NCBI RefSeq assembly: GCF_009176305.1
Contig: NZ_BLAJ01000002.1
Location: 1,074,300 to 1,138,299 of the forward strand
DNA: 64,000 nucleotides
Direction of reading: 5' to 3'
DNA from: Martinezella dioscoreae
Lineage (GTDB): Bacteria; Pseudomonadota; Alphaproteobacteria; Rhizobiales; Rhizobiaceae
Below the pieces are notes generated by a model, which saw only the letters and a list, made by a program, of their open reading frames with translations, did no database searches and was not told the DNA's origin. The translations under genes and the position numbers were made by a program. Positions 10,166 to 22,102 of this stretch are shown here, in pieces (position 1 is the stretch's first letter; each line of letters begins with the position of its first letter).

Positions 10166-11023
10166 ATGCTGACGATCGTTCGCGACCTCGCACGCCAGAA
10201 TATGGAATTCCTTTGCGGCCTTCTGCTGCTTGCCGTCATCGTCGGGCTGGTGATCCTGTCCTATTTCTCGCCCTATGGCCCAGCCGATCTTTATCTGCTG
10301 CCGCCTGACATGCCGCCGGATGGGCAATACTGGCTGGGCACGACATCGCGTGGTCAGGATGTTTTCTGGCAGCTGACGACAGCGCTCCGCAACACACTCT
10401 ATTTCGGCATCGGCGTCGCCATTCTCTCGCGCATCATCTCGCTTGTCGTGGGGCTGGTGGCCGGCTATGCCGGAGGTGCCGTCGATCGCGTGCTGATGGC
10501 GATCAATGACAGCATCATGGTCATTCCGCAGTTTCCGCTGCTGATCCTGTTCTACTTCGTCCTCAAGGATGAAATGACCTGGACGGTGCTGATCATCGTC
10601 ATGGCCTCACTCGGCTGGTCCTACGACGCGCGCCTGATCCGCTCGGTGGCGATCAGCCTGAAGACGCGGCCTTTCACCACGCAGAGCGTCTATTCCGGCA
10701 TGAGCATGCGCAAGATCCTCGTTGAGGAACATCTGCCTTATGTTCTGCCGATCGTTTTTGCCACGACGATGAACAATATGATCTGGTCGATCGGCATGGA
10801 GATCACGCTTGCGGTGCTCGGCTTTACCGATATCGAGACGCCGACCATGGGCATGATGATCTACTGGGCCAATGCGCATTCGGCGCTGATCGCCGGAACA
10901 TGGTGGTGGGTTGCAGCACCCGTCGCCGCCATCGTGGTGCTGTTCATGGCGCTCTTCCTGCTGTCGATGTCGATGAATGAATATAACGACCCCCGCAGTC
11001 GTTTGAACCGGATGGGAGGCTGA
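10166..11023 (+). CDS. ABC importer permease, DppC/OppC type
   Basis: A 285-residue permease with an N-terminal helix followed by the LGTTSRGQDVFWQLTTALRNTL segment, the DppC-type marker after the first transmembrane helix. An EAA-like loop appears near residues 165-190 (TRPFTTQSVYSGMSMRKILVEEHLPYV). It pairs with the preceding DppB-type subunit to form the translocation pore. Start and stop are nearly touching the neighbouring genes on both sides, indicating translational coupling. Confidence 0.88.
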   Translation: MLTIVRDLARQNMEFLCGLLLLAVIVGLVILSYFSPYGPADLYLLPPDMPPDGQYWLGTTSRGQDVFWQLTTALRNTLYFGIGVAILSRIISLVVGLVAGYAGGAVDRVLMAINDSIMVIPQFPLLILFYFVLKDEMTWTVLIIVMASLGWSYDARLIRSVAISLKTRPFTTQSVYSGMSMRKILVEEHLPYVLPIVFATTMNNMIWSIGMEITLAVLGFTDIETPTMGMMIYWANAHSALIAGTWWWVAAPVAAIVVLFMALFLLSMSMNEYNDPRSRLNRMGG

Positions 11024-11026
11024 GGC

Positions 11027-12016
11027 ATGGAGGCTGTCGTTGAGGTCAACAACCTCAAGGCCTATTACCGGGCCTTCCTTTATGGCGTCGATCGCGAGGT
11101 GCGGGCGGTTGACGATGTCAGCCTGTCGATCGGACGCGGCGAGATCTATGGCGTTGCCGGTGAATCGAGCAGCGGCAAGACGACGCTGATCAAGACGATT
11201 GCCGGCGCTATCCGGCCGCCGCTTCGGGTTGTCTCCGGTGCCGTCAAGTTTCATTTCAACAATGGGACGCAGGATATCTACGCCATGACGGCAGAGCAGC
11301 GGGCATCGCTTCGCTGGCGGCATCTCTCCTACATCATGCAGGGATCGATGAATGTACTCAATCCCGTGCGCCGGATCCGACATTCGTTCACCGATTTCGC
11401 TTTCCGGCATATGAAAGCCGATCGAGGCACCTTCTTCGATCGGGTTGGTGCTCACCTTCAGCGGCTGAAGCTCGATGCGAATCTTCTCGATGCTTATCCG
11501 CACGAATTGTCGGGCGGCATGCGTCAGCGCATGACGATCGCGCTGGCGACCATCCTGACGCCGGAGTTCATTATCGCCGATGAGCCGACGACCGCGCTCG
11601 ATGTCATCGTCCAGCGCGACGTGCTGCAGATGATCCGGGAGATACAGCGCGAGATGGGCTCGTCCTTCCTGTTTGTAACCCACGATATGGGCGTTCACGC
11701 CGCAGTTTCCGATCGCATCGGCATCGTCTATGCCGGACGGTTGGTGGAGGAGGCGCCGACGCGCAAGCTTTTTCACCTGCCGCTCCATCCCTATACGCAG
11801 CATCTGGTCGCAAGCCTGCCGCGAATCGGCGATGCCTCGACGCGGCCGTCGCTGGAAGGACGGCCGCCCAATCTCGCCATGCCGCCGGAAGGATGTCGTT
11901 TTCATCCGCGTTGCCCGAAGCGCATGGATATCTGCAGCCGCGAAGTGCCGCCTATGGTGAACGTCGAGCCGGACCGGCGTGTCGCCTGCTTCGCAGTGAC
12001 GGGAGGGGCGCGATGA
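11027..12016 (+). CDS. ABC importer ATP-binding protein, DppD/OppD type
   Basis: A 329-residue ATPase. Walker A is slightly unusual, GESSSGKTT near residue 46 (Ser where Gly is common). The signature is LSGGMRQRM near 161 and Walker B IIADEPTTALD near 183; the C-terminal oligopeptide-transporter domain contains GCRFHPRCPKRMDIC near residue 289 with the cysteines typical of this family. It powers import together with the next subunit. Its stop codon overlaps the next start (ATGA). Confidence 0.9.
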   Translation: MEAVVEVNNLKAYYRAFLYGVDREVRAVDDVSLSIGRGEIYGVAGESSSGKTTLIKTIAGAIRPPLRVVSGAVKFHFNNGTQDIYAMTAEQRASLRWRHLSYIMQGSMNVLNPVRRIRHSFTDFAFRHMKADRGTFFDRVGAHLQRLKLDANLLDAYPHELSGGMRQRMTIALATILTPEFIIADEPTTALDVIVQRDVLQMIREIQREMGSSFLFVTHDMGVHAAVSDRIGIVYAGRLVEEAPTRKLFHLPLHPYTQHLVASLPRIGDASTRPSLEGRPPNLAMPPEGCRFHPRCPKRMDICSREVPPMVNVEPDRRVACFAVTGGAR

Positions 12017-12834
12017 GCGATCTTCTTTCTCTCTCGCATGTCAGCAAGGTCTATCGTCAGGGCGGCATGCTCAGCCGTCGTCATATCACGGCGGTTCGCG
12101 ATGTCAGTCTGAGTCTCGGAGAGGAGCCGGAAATCCTCTCCATCGTCGGCGAGTCGGGCTCCGGTAAATCCACGATCGCGTCGATGATCCTCGGCCAGAC
12201 GGCGCCGACATCCGGCAGCCTGAATTTTCGCGGCAGAGCCGTCGCCATTCATGGCCGGTCCGAGCGGCGCGCCTTCATGCGGGAGGTGCAGCCGGTCCTT
12301 CAGAATCCGTTCGAAGCGTTCAACCCACTCAAGAGGGTTGATCGATATCTTTTTGAAACGGCAAGGAATTTCGCGCCGATGGGTCCAAGGCCAAGCCGAG
12401 CCGATGTCGAGCGTATTGCCGATGAGGCGCTTGCCCATATCGGCCTGACACTTGCCGAGGTGAAGGGACGGTTTCCGCATGAGCTTTCGGGCGGTCAGCT
12501 GCAGCGCACCGCCATTGCCCGCGCGCTCATACCGCAACCGCGTCTGCTGGTGGCCGATGAGCCGGTTTCAATGGTCGATGCTTCGCTGAGAATGGCGATC
12601 GTCAATCTTTTCGGTCAGCTGAAGAAGGAGCTGGGGCTGTCGATCATCTACATCACCCATGATCTGGCGACCGCCTACTATATCAGCGATCGCATCATCA
12701 TCATGAAGAAGGGCGAGATCGTCGAGCAGGGCGGCGCGCGTGCCGTTCTCGACAATCCGCAGCATCCCTATTCGCAGGCTTTGAAGGAAGCGGTCTTGTC
12801 CACCACGCCCGAGATGGAGCCGGCGCTTGGCTGA
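12013..12834 (+). CDS. ABC importer ATP-binding protein, DppF/OppF type
   Basis: A 273-residue ATPase. I chose the ATG at 12013, which overlaps the preceding stop codon as ATGA; the longer frame upstream lies inside the preceding gene. Walker A is GESGSGKST, the signature is LSGGQLQRTAIARAL and Walker B is LLVADEPVSMVDAS, in which the last Asp region is diverged from the usual SALD. It completes the five-gene importer behind the arabinofuranosidase. The gene ends only 9 bases from the convergent Lrp-type regulator, so termination must occur in or beyond that gene. Confidence 0.9.
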   Translation: MSDLLSLSHVSKVYRQGGMLSRRHITAVRDVSLSLGEEPEILSIVGESGSGKSTIASMILGQTAPTSGSLNFRGRAVAIHGRSERRAFMREVQPVLQNPFEAFNPLKRVDRYLFETARNFAPMGPRPSRADVERIADEALAHIGLTLAEVKGRFPHELSGGQLQRTAIARALIPQPRLLVADEPVSMVDASLRMAIVNLFGQLKKELGLSIIYITHDLATAYYISDRIIIMKKGEIVEQGGARAVLDNPQHPYSQALKEAVLSTTPEMEPALG

Positions 12835-12843
12835 ACTTTGTTT

Positions 12844-13275
12844 TTAGCGCGAGATTCGCGTCGAAAGGATGATGGACGACAATGTGCGTTCGACGCCATC
12901 GATTGTGCCGATGCCGTCGATCAGCTGATCCAGTTCGGAGATCGAGGGGGCTGCAATGATGGCGATCAGATCGAACGTGCCGCTGACCGAATGAAGCGTC
13001 GTTACCTCCGGAATGGCATTCAGTGATGCCGTCACCGCTGACAGCGCTTTCGGCGCGATCGTGATTAGTACATGGGCCCGAATAAGGCCCGATAGATAGG
13101 TTTCTGACAACCGCACGCCATAGCCTGAAATGACGCCCTCCCGCTCCAGCCGTTCGAGCCTTGCCTGAACGGTGGTGCGCGACAGCGACAGCTTCTTGGC
13201 GAGAGTCGCAACAGGCATTCGGGCATTCTGGCCGAGCAAGGCGATCAGTTCGCGGTCCTTATCGGTGACCTGCAT
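12844..13275 (-). CDS. Lrp/AsnC-family transcriptional regulator
   Basis: A 143-residue protein with an N-terminal helix-turn-helix (DRELIALLGQNARMPVATLAKKL, then LSRTTVQARLERLEREGVI) and a C-terminal RAM ligand-binding domain (GLIRAHVLITI, VSGTFDLIAII). I start it at 13275, where AGGAAA lies upstream; an ATG 21 bases earlier is possible. It is divergent from the lysine-dehydrogenase-like gene, the standard arrangement for an Lrp protein that responds to the amino acid its target degrades. Lysine as ligand is inferred. Confidence 0.88.
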   Translation of the reverse strand: MQVTDKDRELIALLGQNARMPVATLAKKLSLSRTTVQARLERLEREGVISGYGVRLSETYLSGLIRAHVLITIAPKALSAVTASLNAIPEVTTLHSVSGTFDLIAIIAAPSISELDQLIDGIGTIDGVERTLSSIILSTRISR

Positions 13276-13321
13276 GGTGTTTCCTGCATTTTGCAAATTC
13301 TATTCGTCAATTTGTATAGTT

Positions 13322-13341
13322 TTGTACAACGAAATGCATTT
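13322..13341. promoter_or_regulatory. Palindromes in the divergent Lrp / lysine-dehydrogenase promoter region
   Basis: TTGTACAA (13322-13329) and AAATGCATTT (13332-13341) are two adjacent perfect palindromes in an AT-rich stretch between the divergent genes. They are plausible sites for the Lrp-type regulator. Short AT-rich palindromes are common by chance, so support is limited. Confidence 0.35.
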
Positions 13342-13413
13342 TTCGTCGCTATGAATCGTTCAACTCCTACCTACACTTATAAAAATCTTATCAATGAAAT
13401 GCAGGGGAGTCAT

Positions 13414-14517
13414 ATGAAAGACATAGTGGTCATCGGCGCAGGCAAGATCGGTGGGGCGATCGCTCTGATGCTGGCCCAGACGGGCGACTACACGGTCGTC
13501 GTCGCCGACCGCAGCCAGGAACAGCTCGACAAGATCGATCGTCACCCTGCGATTTCCACCGCCGCCGTCGATATTGCCGACCGCGCCGGGCTCGTCGGCA
13601 TTCTGAAGGGCAAGTTCGCCGTCCTGTCGGCAGCACCGTTCCATCTCACCGGCTTCGTCGCGGAAGCGGCACTTGAAGCCGGCGTCCATTATCTCGACCT
13701 CACCGAAGACGTCGCGACGACCAAGAAGGTCGAGGAACTGGCTCAGGGAGCAAACACCGCCTTCATCCCGCAATGCGGACTTGCGCCGGGCTTCATCTCG
13801 ATCGTCGCCAACGATCTCGCCAAGCGGTTCGACAGCCTCGACAGCGTGCGCATGCGCGTCGGCGCGCTGCCGCAATATCCCTCCAATGCTCTGAACTACA
13901 ATCTAACCTGGAGCACGGACGGCCTCATCAACGAATATATCGAGCCCTGCGAAGCGATCGTCGAAGGCAAGCTCGTCACCGTTCCGGCCATGGAAGAGCG
14001 CGAGGAATTCTCGCTCGACGGTGTCACCTATGAAGCCTTCAACACGTCAGGTGGCCTCGGCACGCTCGCCAAGACCCTGGCTGGCCGCGTGCGGACGATG
14101 AACTACCGCACCATCCGCTATCCCGGCCATCAGGCCATCATCAAGGCGCTGCTCAACGACCTCAACCTCAAGAACCGTCGCGATGTGCTGAAGGATCTCT
14201 TCGAAAATGCGCTGCCCGCCACCATGCAGGACGTGGTCGTCGTTTTCGTCACCGTCTGCGGCTGGCGCGAGGGCCGCTACATGCAGGAAACCTATGCCAA
14301 CAAGGTCTATGCAGGCATCGTTGCCAGCAAGAAGATGAGCGCCATTCAGATCACCACCGCAGCCGGCATTACCACCGTGCTCGATCTCCTCGCTCAGGGC
14401 AAACTTCCCTCCAAGGGTTTCGTTTGCCAGGAAGAAATCGATCTCGGCGATTTCCTCGCCAATCGCTTCGGACAGGTTTACAGCCTTGAGAAAATCAGGA
14501 TGAAAGAAGCCGTCTAA
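13414..14517 (+). CDS. Saccharopine-dehydrogenase-fold enzyme, probable L-lysine 6-dehydrogenase
   Basis: A 367-residue NAD(P)-dependent enzyme. A Rossmann motif VIGAGKIGG occurs at residues 5-13, followed by the saccharopine-dehydrogenase family pattern (YLDLTED, QCGLAPGFISIVANDLA). Its length fits the lysine 6-dehydrogenases of Agrobacterium and Geobacillus better than the longer saccharopine dehydrogenases. The reaction would be L-lysine to 2-aminoadipate-6-semialdehyde, which cyclises to piperideine-6-carboxylate. All later enzymes of that route are encoded convergently next door, which is the main support for the substrate. The start at 13414 has an AGGGGAG ribosome site; the frame extends upstream without one. 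Confidence 0.8.
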   Translation: MKDIVVIGAGKIGGAIALMLAQTGDYTVVVADRSQEQLDKIDRHPAISTAAVDIADRAGLVGILKGKFAVLSAAPFHLTGFVAEAALEAGVHYLDLTEDVATTKKVEELAQGANTAFIPQCGLAPGFISIVANDLAKRFDSLDSVRMRVGALPQYPSNALNYNLTWSTDGLINEYIEPCEAIVEGKLVTVPAMEEREEFSLDGVTYEAFNTSGGLGTLAKTLAGRVRTMNYRTIRYPGHQAIIKALLNDLNLKNRRDVLKDLFENALPATMQDVVVVFVTVCGWREGRYMQETYANKVYAGIVASKKMSAIQITTAAGITTVLDLLAQGKLPSKGFVCQEEIDLGDFLANRFGQVYSLEKIRMKEAV

Positions 14518-14537
14518 GCGGCTATTCCTGTTTTGAA

Positions 14538-14561
14538 ATGTGGCGCCCTCGGGCGCCACAT
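14538..14561 (+). terminator. Rho-independent terminator between convergent lysine genes
   Basis: A perfect 10-bp stem ATGTGGCGCC/GGCGCCACAT with a CTCG loop, followed by GTGTTTTAG. It lies after the lysine-dehydrogenase-like gene and before the end of the convergent D-2-hydroxyglutarate dehydrogenase gene. Confidence 0.85.
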
Positions 14562-14594
14562 GTGTTTTAGCCCTTGGAAACGGCGCTGCAGAGA

Positions 14595-17500
14595 CTAACC
14601 GATCAGTCGTTCGAGGATCTCGACGGGATGCGGGATGGCTTGATGATCGATCTTGGCGACCTGCGAGCGACAGGAAAAACCGGTGGCCATAACAACCGTC
14701 TGATTGCCGTTCTCGGCGATCCTGTCCTGCCAGCTCATCGCATAGAGCTTTTCCGAGATGGCGCGATTGCGCACTTCGTGCCCGAAGGTGCCGGCCATGC
14801 CGCAGCAGCCGACATCGGCCATATCGAGCTCAATGCCAAGTTTCCCGAAGAGCAGGGACCATTGCTTGAGGGCAGCCGGAGCGTTTGTTTTCTCCGTGCA
14901 ATGGGCAAGCAGCGTGAAGCGCTCTTGCGACAGGGCCTGTGGTGGCGGCAATCGGTCGAGATTTGCGGCGAGCCACTCCTGAAGCAGCAGCACCGACGCC
15001 TGCAGCTTAGCCGAGGGCAGGGCGGCATATTCGCTGCGATAGGTCAGCGTCATCGATGGATCGATGCCAACAAGCGATATGCCCATTTGCGAGATGCGAT
15101 CGAGATAATCTCGCGATTTCGCCGCCGCCTTCTCGAAGCGACCGAGATAGCCATGCACATGCAGGGCTTTGCCGTTGTTCTGTGATACGGCGAGCCACGG
15201 TTTGAAACCCATTTTCAGGGCGAGCTTGAGCGCTGCGATGACGACGGCTGGATCGAAATAGGTGGAGAAGACATCGGCAACGATGACGACCGCCTGGGCT
15301 CGCTCCTCTGCGGAGAGATTTCCCAACGTTTCGGGAGTAGCAACCTGCACGCGGAGACGAGCGGCTTCCCGTTCGAGCGATACTGCAGGCATGGCGGGAA
15401 GCGCGGTGAGACCAGCGAACCGCATCAAGGCTTGGCCGGCGGCCGATCCGGTGAGTAGATTGTAACCAGACTTGAAGCGCGCCATCAGCGGCAGGGTCGT
15501 CTCAATAGCAGCAACGATTGGGTCCTTTAGTGGCCTAAGGTATCGACCGTAATAGAGCTCCAGGAATTTCGAACGGAAGGCCGGGACGCTGACCTTGACG
15601 GGACATTGGCCGGCGCAAGCCTTGCAGGCGAGGCAGGTGTCCATTGCCGCCCGCACCTCATGGGAAAAGTCGTCGCGATTGGCCGGATTGAGCGAATTGA
15701 CCGCTCGCCGCAAGAGATTGCCGAAAGGATTGGCGCGGCACAGCTCTTGCGCCTCCCGCCGCGGATCGACCTGCCGCTCCGCCAGCAGGCGCAGCCATTC
15801 GCGCATCAGCGCCGCGCGGCCCTTCGGCGAATAGCGCCGGTCACCCGTCGCCTTGAAGGAGGGGCACATCGGGCTTGTCGCGTCGAAATCGAAACAGGCG
15901 CCGTTACCGTTGCAATAGGCTGCATTGTCGAAGGCGGCGCGGATATCATTGCCGATGATACGATCAAAGTCGCCACGCAGTGACATTTCGTCGATCTTCA
16001 GCAACGGGCGGGATGAGCCGGATGCGATCTTGCCGGGATTGAGGCGATCGCCGGGGTCGAATGCGCGCTTAATGTCCTGCAGGCTCGGATAAAGCTCGCC
16101 GAAATATTCGGGGACATATTCCGAGCGAACGCCCTTGCCATGTTCGCCCCAGAGCACCCCGCCATATTTGCGGGTGAGAGCAACGACGCCGTCGCTGATC
16201 TTGCGGACGAGCGGCTGATGGTCGGTGCGGGTAAGATCGAGCGCCGGGCGGACATGCAGCACGCCGGCATCGACATGGCCGAACATGCCGTAATCCAGCT
16301 CCTCGGCATCGAGAAGGGCACGGAATTCCCTTATATAGGCGGCCAGATGCTCGGGCGGAACGGCAGTGTCTTCAACGAAGGGCACCGGCCGCACCGGCCC
16401 CTCGACATTGCCAAGCAGGCCGACGGCGCGCTTGCGCATCGACCAGATTGCCTCGACCTCGGCCTTTTCTCGAGCGATCGTATAGCCCTTGTGGCGAGCT
16501 GAGGAGCCGTCATCAAGGGCGGCGGTCACGTCCGCCAGCTTGCGTTCCAACTCGTCGCTATCGTCGGCCAGCACTTCGACGATATTGATGCCGTTGGCGG
16601 CGCCAGATGCATCTTCGGGGAAGAAGCGGGCGATGCCGCTCCAGACGATGTCGCCCTTGGCGAGACCCAGCACCTTCTCATCGACCGTCTCGACCGAGGC
16701 CACCTTCAATGCCACCAGCCGCCTGGCATCCTCCAGCGCGGTGTTGAAATCGCCATAGCGGATGTTGATGAGGGCCGATCGCGCCGGGATCGGCAGCACG
16801 TTGAGTTCGGCCTCGGCGATCATGACAAGCGTGCCTTCGGAGCCGCACAGCACCGCATTGAGATCGAAGCGGCCGTCCTCGCGCCAGATATGGGCGAGAT
16901 CGTAGCCGGTCATGTAGCGGTTGAGCTTGGGGAAGGTCGCCGCGATCAGCTCGCTTTTGTCCCGGGCGATCGCATCAACGACACGATGAATTTCGCCGAT
17001 ACGATCGTCACGCGCCTTGATCTCGTCCAGCTCGCTATTGCCAAGCGGACGCGACCACCAGTCACTGCCATCGGAAAGCACCACGCGAAGGCCGAGAACG
17101 TGGTTGCTGGTCTTGCCGTAAAGACACGAGCCCTGGCCGCAGGCATCGGTGGAGATCATGCCGCCGATGGTGGCGCGGTTGGAGGTGGAAAGCTCAGGCG
17201 CGAAGAACAACCCGTATGGTTTCAACGCCTTGTTCAGTTGATCCTTGACGACGCCGGCCTCGACACGGGCGATCTTTCGAACCGGATCGATCTCCAGGAT
17301 GCGGTTCATATGTCGGGAGCAGTCGACGACGATCCCAGAGGTCAGGGATTGTCCGTTCGTTCCGGTGCCACCGCCGCGCGGGGCGATGACAAGATCGGAA
17401 AAGACAGGTTCGGATATGGCTTTGGCGATGATTTTCAGATCATCCGCACCGCGCGGATAGAGAATTGCCGCCGGCTTGACCTGATAGATGGAATTGTCGG

Positions 17501-17630
17501 TCGAGGCGACCGTCCTGGCACCGTGATCCGTTTCGAGGTCGCCGCTAAAGCCGAGTGCAGACAGCCGACGGGCAAAGGCGCCGGTCTGATGTAGCGAACT
17601 GTCTTTCGCCGAAACGAGGCGTGGTATCAT
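14595..17630 (-). CDS. ydiJ: FAD/4Fe-4S D-2-hydroxyglutarate dehydrogenase, YdiJ type
   Basis: A 1011-residue protein matching the E. coli YdiJ layout and length. An N-terminal FAD-binding PCMH domain carries PRGGGTGTNGQSL near residues 84-96 and FAPELSTSNRATIGGM near 143; an FAD-oxidase C-terminal domain follows. Then comes a ferredoxin-like region with CLACKACAGQCP for Fe-S clusters and a C-terminal CCG-like region (DVGCCGMAGTFGHE). YdiJ oxidises D-2-hydroxyglutarate to 2-oxoglutarate. Here it would complete lysine degradation after HglS. It is separated by 135 bases from the upstream aminotransferase gene, with an imperfect hairpin between, so it may have its own promoter. Confidence 0.88.
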   Translation of the reverse strand: MIPRLVSAKDSSLHQTGAFARRLSALGFSGDLETDHGARTVASTDNSIYQVKPAAILYPRGADDLKIIAKAISEPVFSDLVIAPRGGGTGTNGQSLTSGIVVDCSRHMNRILEIDPVRKIARVEAGVVKDQLNKALKPYGLFFAPELSTSNRATIGGMISTDACGQGSCLYGKTSNHVLGLRVVLSDGSDWWSRPLGNSELDEIKARDDRIGEIHRVVDAIARDKSELIAATFPKLNRYMTGYDLAHIWREDGRFDLNAVLCGSEGTLVMIAEAELNVLPIPARSALINIRYGDFNTALEDARRLVALKVASVETVDEKVLGLAKGDIVWSGIARFFPEDASGAANGINIVEVLADDSDELERKLADVTAALDDGSSARHKGYTIAREKAEVEAIWSMRKRAVGLLGNVEGPVRPVPFVEDTAVPPEHLAAYIREFRALLDAEELDYGMFGHVDAGVLHVRPALDLTRTDHQPLVRKISDGVVALTRKYGGVLWGEHGKGVRSEYVPEYFGELYPSLQDIKRAFDPGDRLNPGKIASGSSRPLLKIDEMSLRGDFDRIIGNDIRAAFDNAAYCNGNGACFDFDATSPMCPSFKATGDRRYSPKGRAALMREWLRLLAERQVDPRREAQELCRANPFGNLLRRAVNSLNPANRDDFSHEVRAAMDTCLACKACAGQCPVKVSVPAFRSKFLELYYGRYLRPLKDPIVAAIETTLPLMARFKSGYNLLTGSAAGQALMRFAGLTALPAMPAVSLEREAARLRVQVATPETLGNLSAEERAQAVVIVADVFSTYFDPAVVIAALKLALKMGFKPWLAVSQNNGKALHVHGYLGRFEKAAAKSRDYLDRISQMGISLVGIDPSMTLTYRSEYAALPSAKLQASVLLLQEWLAANLDRLPPPQALSQERFTLLAHCTEKTNAPAALKQWSLLFGKLGIELDMADVGCCGMAGTFGHEVRNRAISEKLYAMSWQDRIAENGNQTVVMATGFSCRSQVAKIDHQAIPHPVEILERLIG

Positions 17631-17665
17631 GATGCGAAGACTTCCGGCGTTTTACGCGGTGATTG

Positions 17666-17703
17666 GAGCACTCCCGCTTTTAAACAGAATTACGGGAATG
17701 CTC
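17666..17703 (-). terminator. Imperfect hairpin between aminotransferase and YdiJ-type genes
   Basis: GAGCACTCCCG (17666-17676) pairs with CGGGAATGCTC (17693-17703) with one mismatch and a 16-base loop. It may attenuate transcription out of the upstream lysine genes. There is no clean T-run, so full termination is uncertain. Confidence 0.4.
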
Positions 17704-17765
17704 TATCTCTTTGTTTTCACGCAGTTCCGGATGGATAGCCGTTTTGTGCGTCGGCCGCAGTTGCT

Positions 17766-20539
<2,774 letters not shown>

Positions 20540-20597
20540 CTTGTGAAACTCCACTTGTCTTGATCCGGGTGGCGCGCGGCGATATCGCCGCATCACT

Positions 20598-21992
20598 TCA
20601 CTCGGCGGCGTCTTGTTTGGAAAGGGCTCGTAGGCAAGCATCGATCGATGCCTGTTCGATGCCGGCGTAATGGTCGAATTCGTTCAGCACCTTCATGCCG
20701 AGATCGGCTTCGAAGCGCTGCTGGTTCGGGCTGGCGACGAAGTCCTGCTGCGCGCCATCGCCGAGATTGGACTGGAAGATGCCGGCGGCGCTGACGGGAA
20801 GAAAATCCTCGTAGACGATCGGATCAAACTGCACGAAGCCCTGGTCGATCAGTGCTTCGATATCCCCGTGGCTCCTTGCAGCGGTCTTGCCCTTGGCCGT
20901 CAGCGAATAGGTGAAATAGCCGAGGCCTTCGGCGCGGATTGCCGCCCAGTCATCCGGGAATTCGGCAAAGCTCTCGGCAAGTGCGGCTTCATAATCGCGG
21001 GCGTTCGATCCATCGGCTGCCGGACGTACGATCTTGCGGGAGTCGTCTAACAGCTTATCGTAAAGCGCACGGCCCTTCGGCGTCAGCGCAATGCCGCGTT
21101 GCTCGATCTCTCCGAAGCGGGCGGTGTGCGAGCCTGCTTCCCAGATGCCGTCGGCATTGCGGAATGAGACAGGTTCCTCGAGCGCCTTGAACGAGGTCTG
21201 GCGCAGCAGGATCGGGCAGATACGCGTCGGCGGTCCCTCGACAACGGCTTTCGGTGCAATGTCATAGTCGGGCATCAGCGCCTGCACCCGGTCGATATCC
21301 AGCGTGCGGGGGGTCAGATGATTGATGTGCGGGCCTTTGAACGACACGACATCGGCAATCAGACGATGGGCGTCATGAAGCCGATGATACATGCCGGCAT
21401 CGACATTGGCCTCGTCATGCCAGCGGAAGGTCTCCAAAACCTCGTCGACGAAGCGCTGGGCGTCGTCCTTGTTCAGGCCGCCTTCGCGCTCGGCCTTCTC
21501 GGTGAGCGTAATGGCACCTTCCGTGAAGATACGGCGCTTCGAAAGAATGTCTGCAGCCGCCTTGCGAAGATTCTCATCGGCGATGAGATCGAGCCGCAGC
21601 AGGGAGGTGAAGACGCGGAAGGGATTGCGCTTCAATTCGGCGTCGCCGATCGGCCGGAAGGCGGTCGAATGAACTGGTACGCCGGCGGTCGACAGATCGT
21701 AATAGCCGACCGGATACATGCCCATGACGGCAAAGACGCGCGCCATCATCGCAAGCTCGGCTGCGGTGCCGAGCCGGATGGCGCCATGACGTTCCTCGGA
21801 GATGCGATCGAGATAATCCGTCGCCTCCAGCCGCTCCTTCAGCTTGGGCTGTGTCGCCAACGTTTCGTCGTTGACGCGAGCGACCAGCTCCATGAGCGTG
21901 CCGTAGGCGGGAACCTCTTCGCGATACATTGCCGACATGGCGGCTGAAAAAGCGCTGCGAATATCGCTGGTCGAGACGTGATCAGGCTTCAT
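20598..21992 (-). CDS. hglS: 2-oxoadipate dioxygenase/decarboxylase (HglS, DUF1338)
   Basis: A 464-residue DUF1338 protein. In Pseudomonas putida HglS, the metal ligands are two His and a Glu, with an Arg controlling decarboxylation. Equivalent residues here are H69 and R73 in ERHGAIRLGT, H225 in GPHINHLTPRTLDID, and a Glu in SHTARFGEIEQRG near 295. The enzyme converts 2-oxoadipate to D-2-hydroxyglutarate with O2 and Fe(II). It is the first gene of a leftward operon (hglS, amaB, aminotransferase), and the product's dehydrogenase is also present. The LysR gene diverges from it across about 110 bases. Confidence 0.9.
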   Translation of the reverse strand: MKPDHVSTSDIRSAFSAAMSAMYREEVPAYGTLMELVARVNDETLATQPKLKERLEATDYLDRISEERHGAIRLGTAAELAMMARVFAVMGMYPVGYYDLSTAGVPVHSTAFRPIGDAELKRNPFRVFTSLLRLDLIADENLRKAAADILSKRRIFTEGAITLTEKAEREGGLNKDDAQRFVDEVLETFRWHDEANVDAGMYHRLHDAHRLIADVVSFKGPHINHLTPRTLDIDRVQALMPDYDIAPKAVVEGPPTRICPILLRQTSFKALEEPVSFRNADGIWEAGSHTARFGEIEQRGIALTPKGRALYDKLLDDSRKIVRPAADGSNARDYEAALAESFAEFPDDWAAIRAEGLGYFTYSLTAKGKTAARSHGDIEALIDQGFVQFDPIVYEDFLPVSAAGIFQSNLGDGAQQDFVASPNQQRFEADLGMKVLNEFDHYAGIEQASIDACLRALSKQDAAE

Positions 21993-22102
21993 GTGCGATC
22001 TCTTCCTGAAAGGCTATGTCATTCCTATCCAGCAGAATATCTCTTGTTCAGCGGCCGATGTTGTGAGAGTGAATTCTAACTTGATGCGAAAATGGAATGA
22101 CT

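Noticed and set aside
10607..11905. A 432-codon minus-strand frame opposite the importer genes
   Set aside because: It runs against a permease and an ATPase with intact Walker and signature motifs.
22018..22101. GTCATTCC and GGAATGAC inverted repeat around the hglS-LysR divergent region
   Set aside because: The arms are almost 70 bases apart and the right arm overlaps the LysR start, so chance is more likely than an operator.
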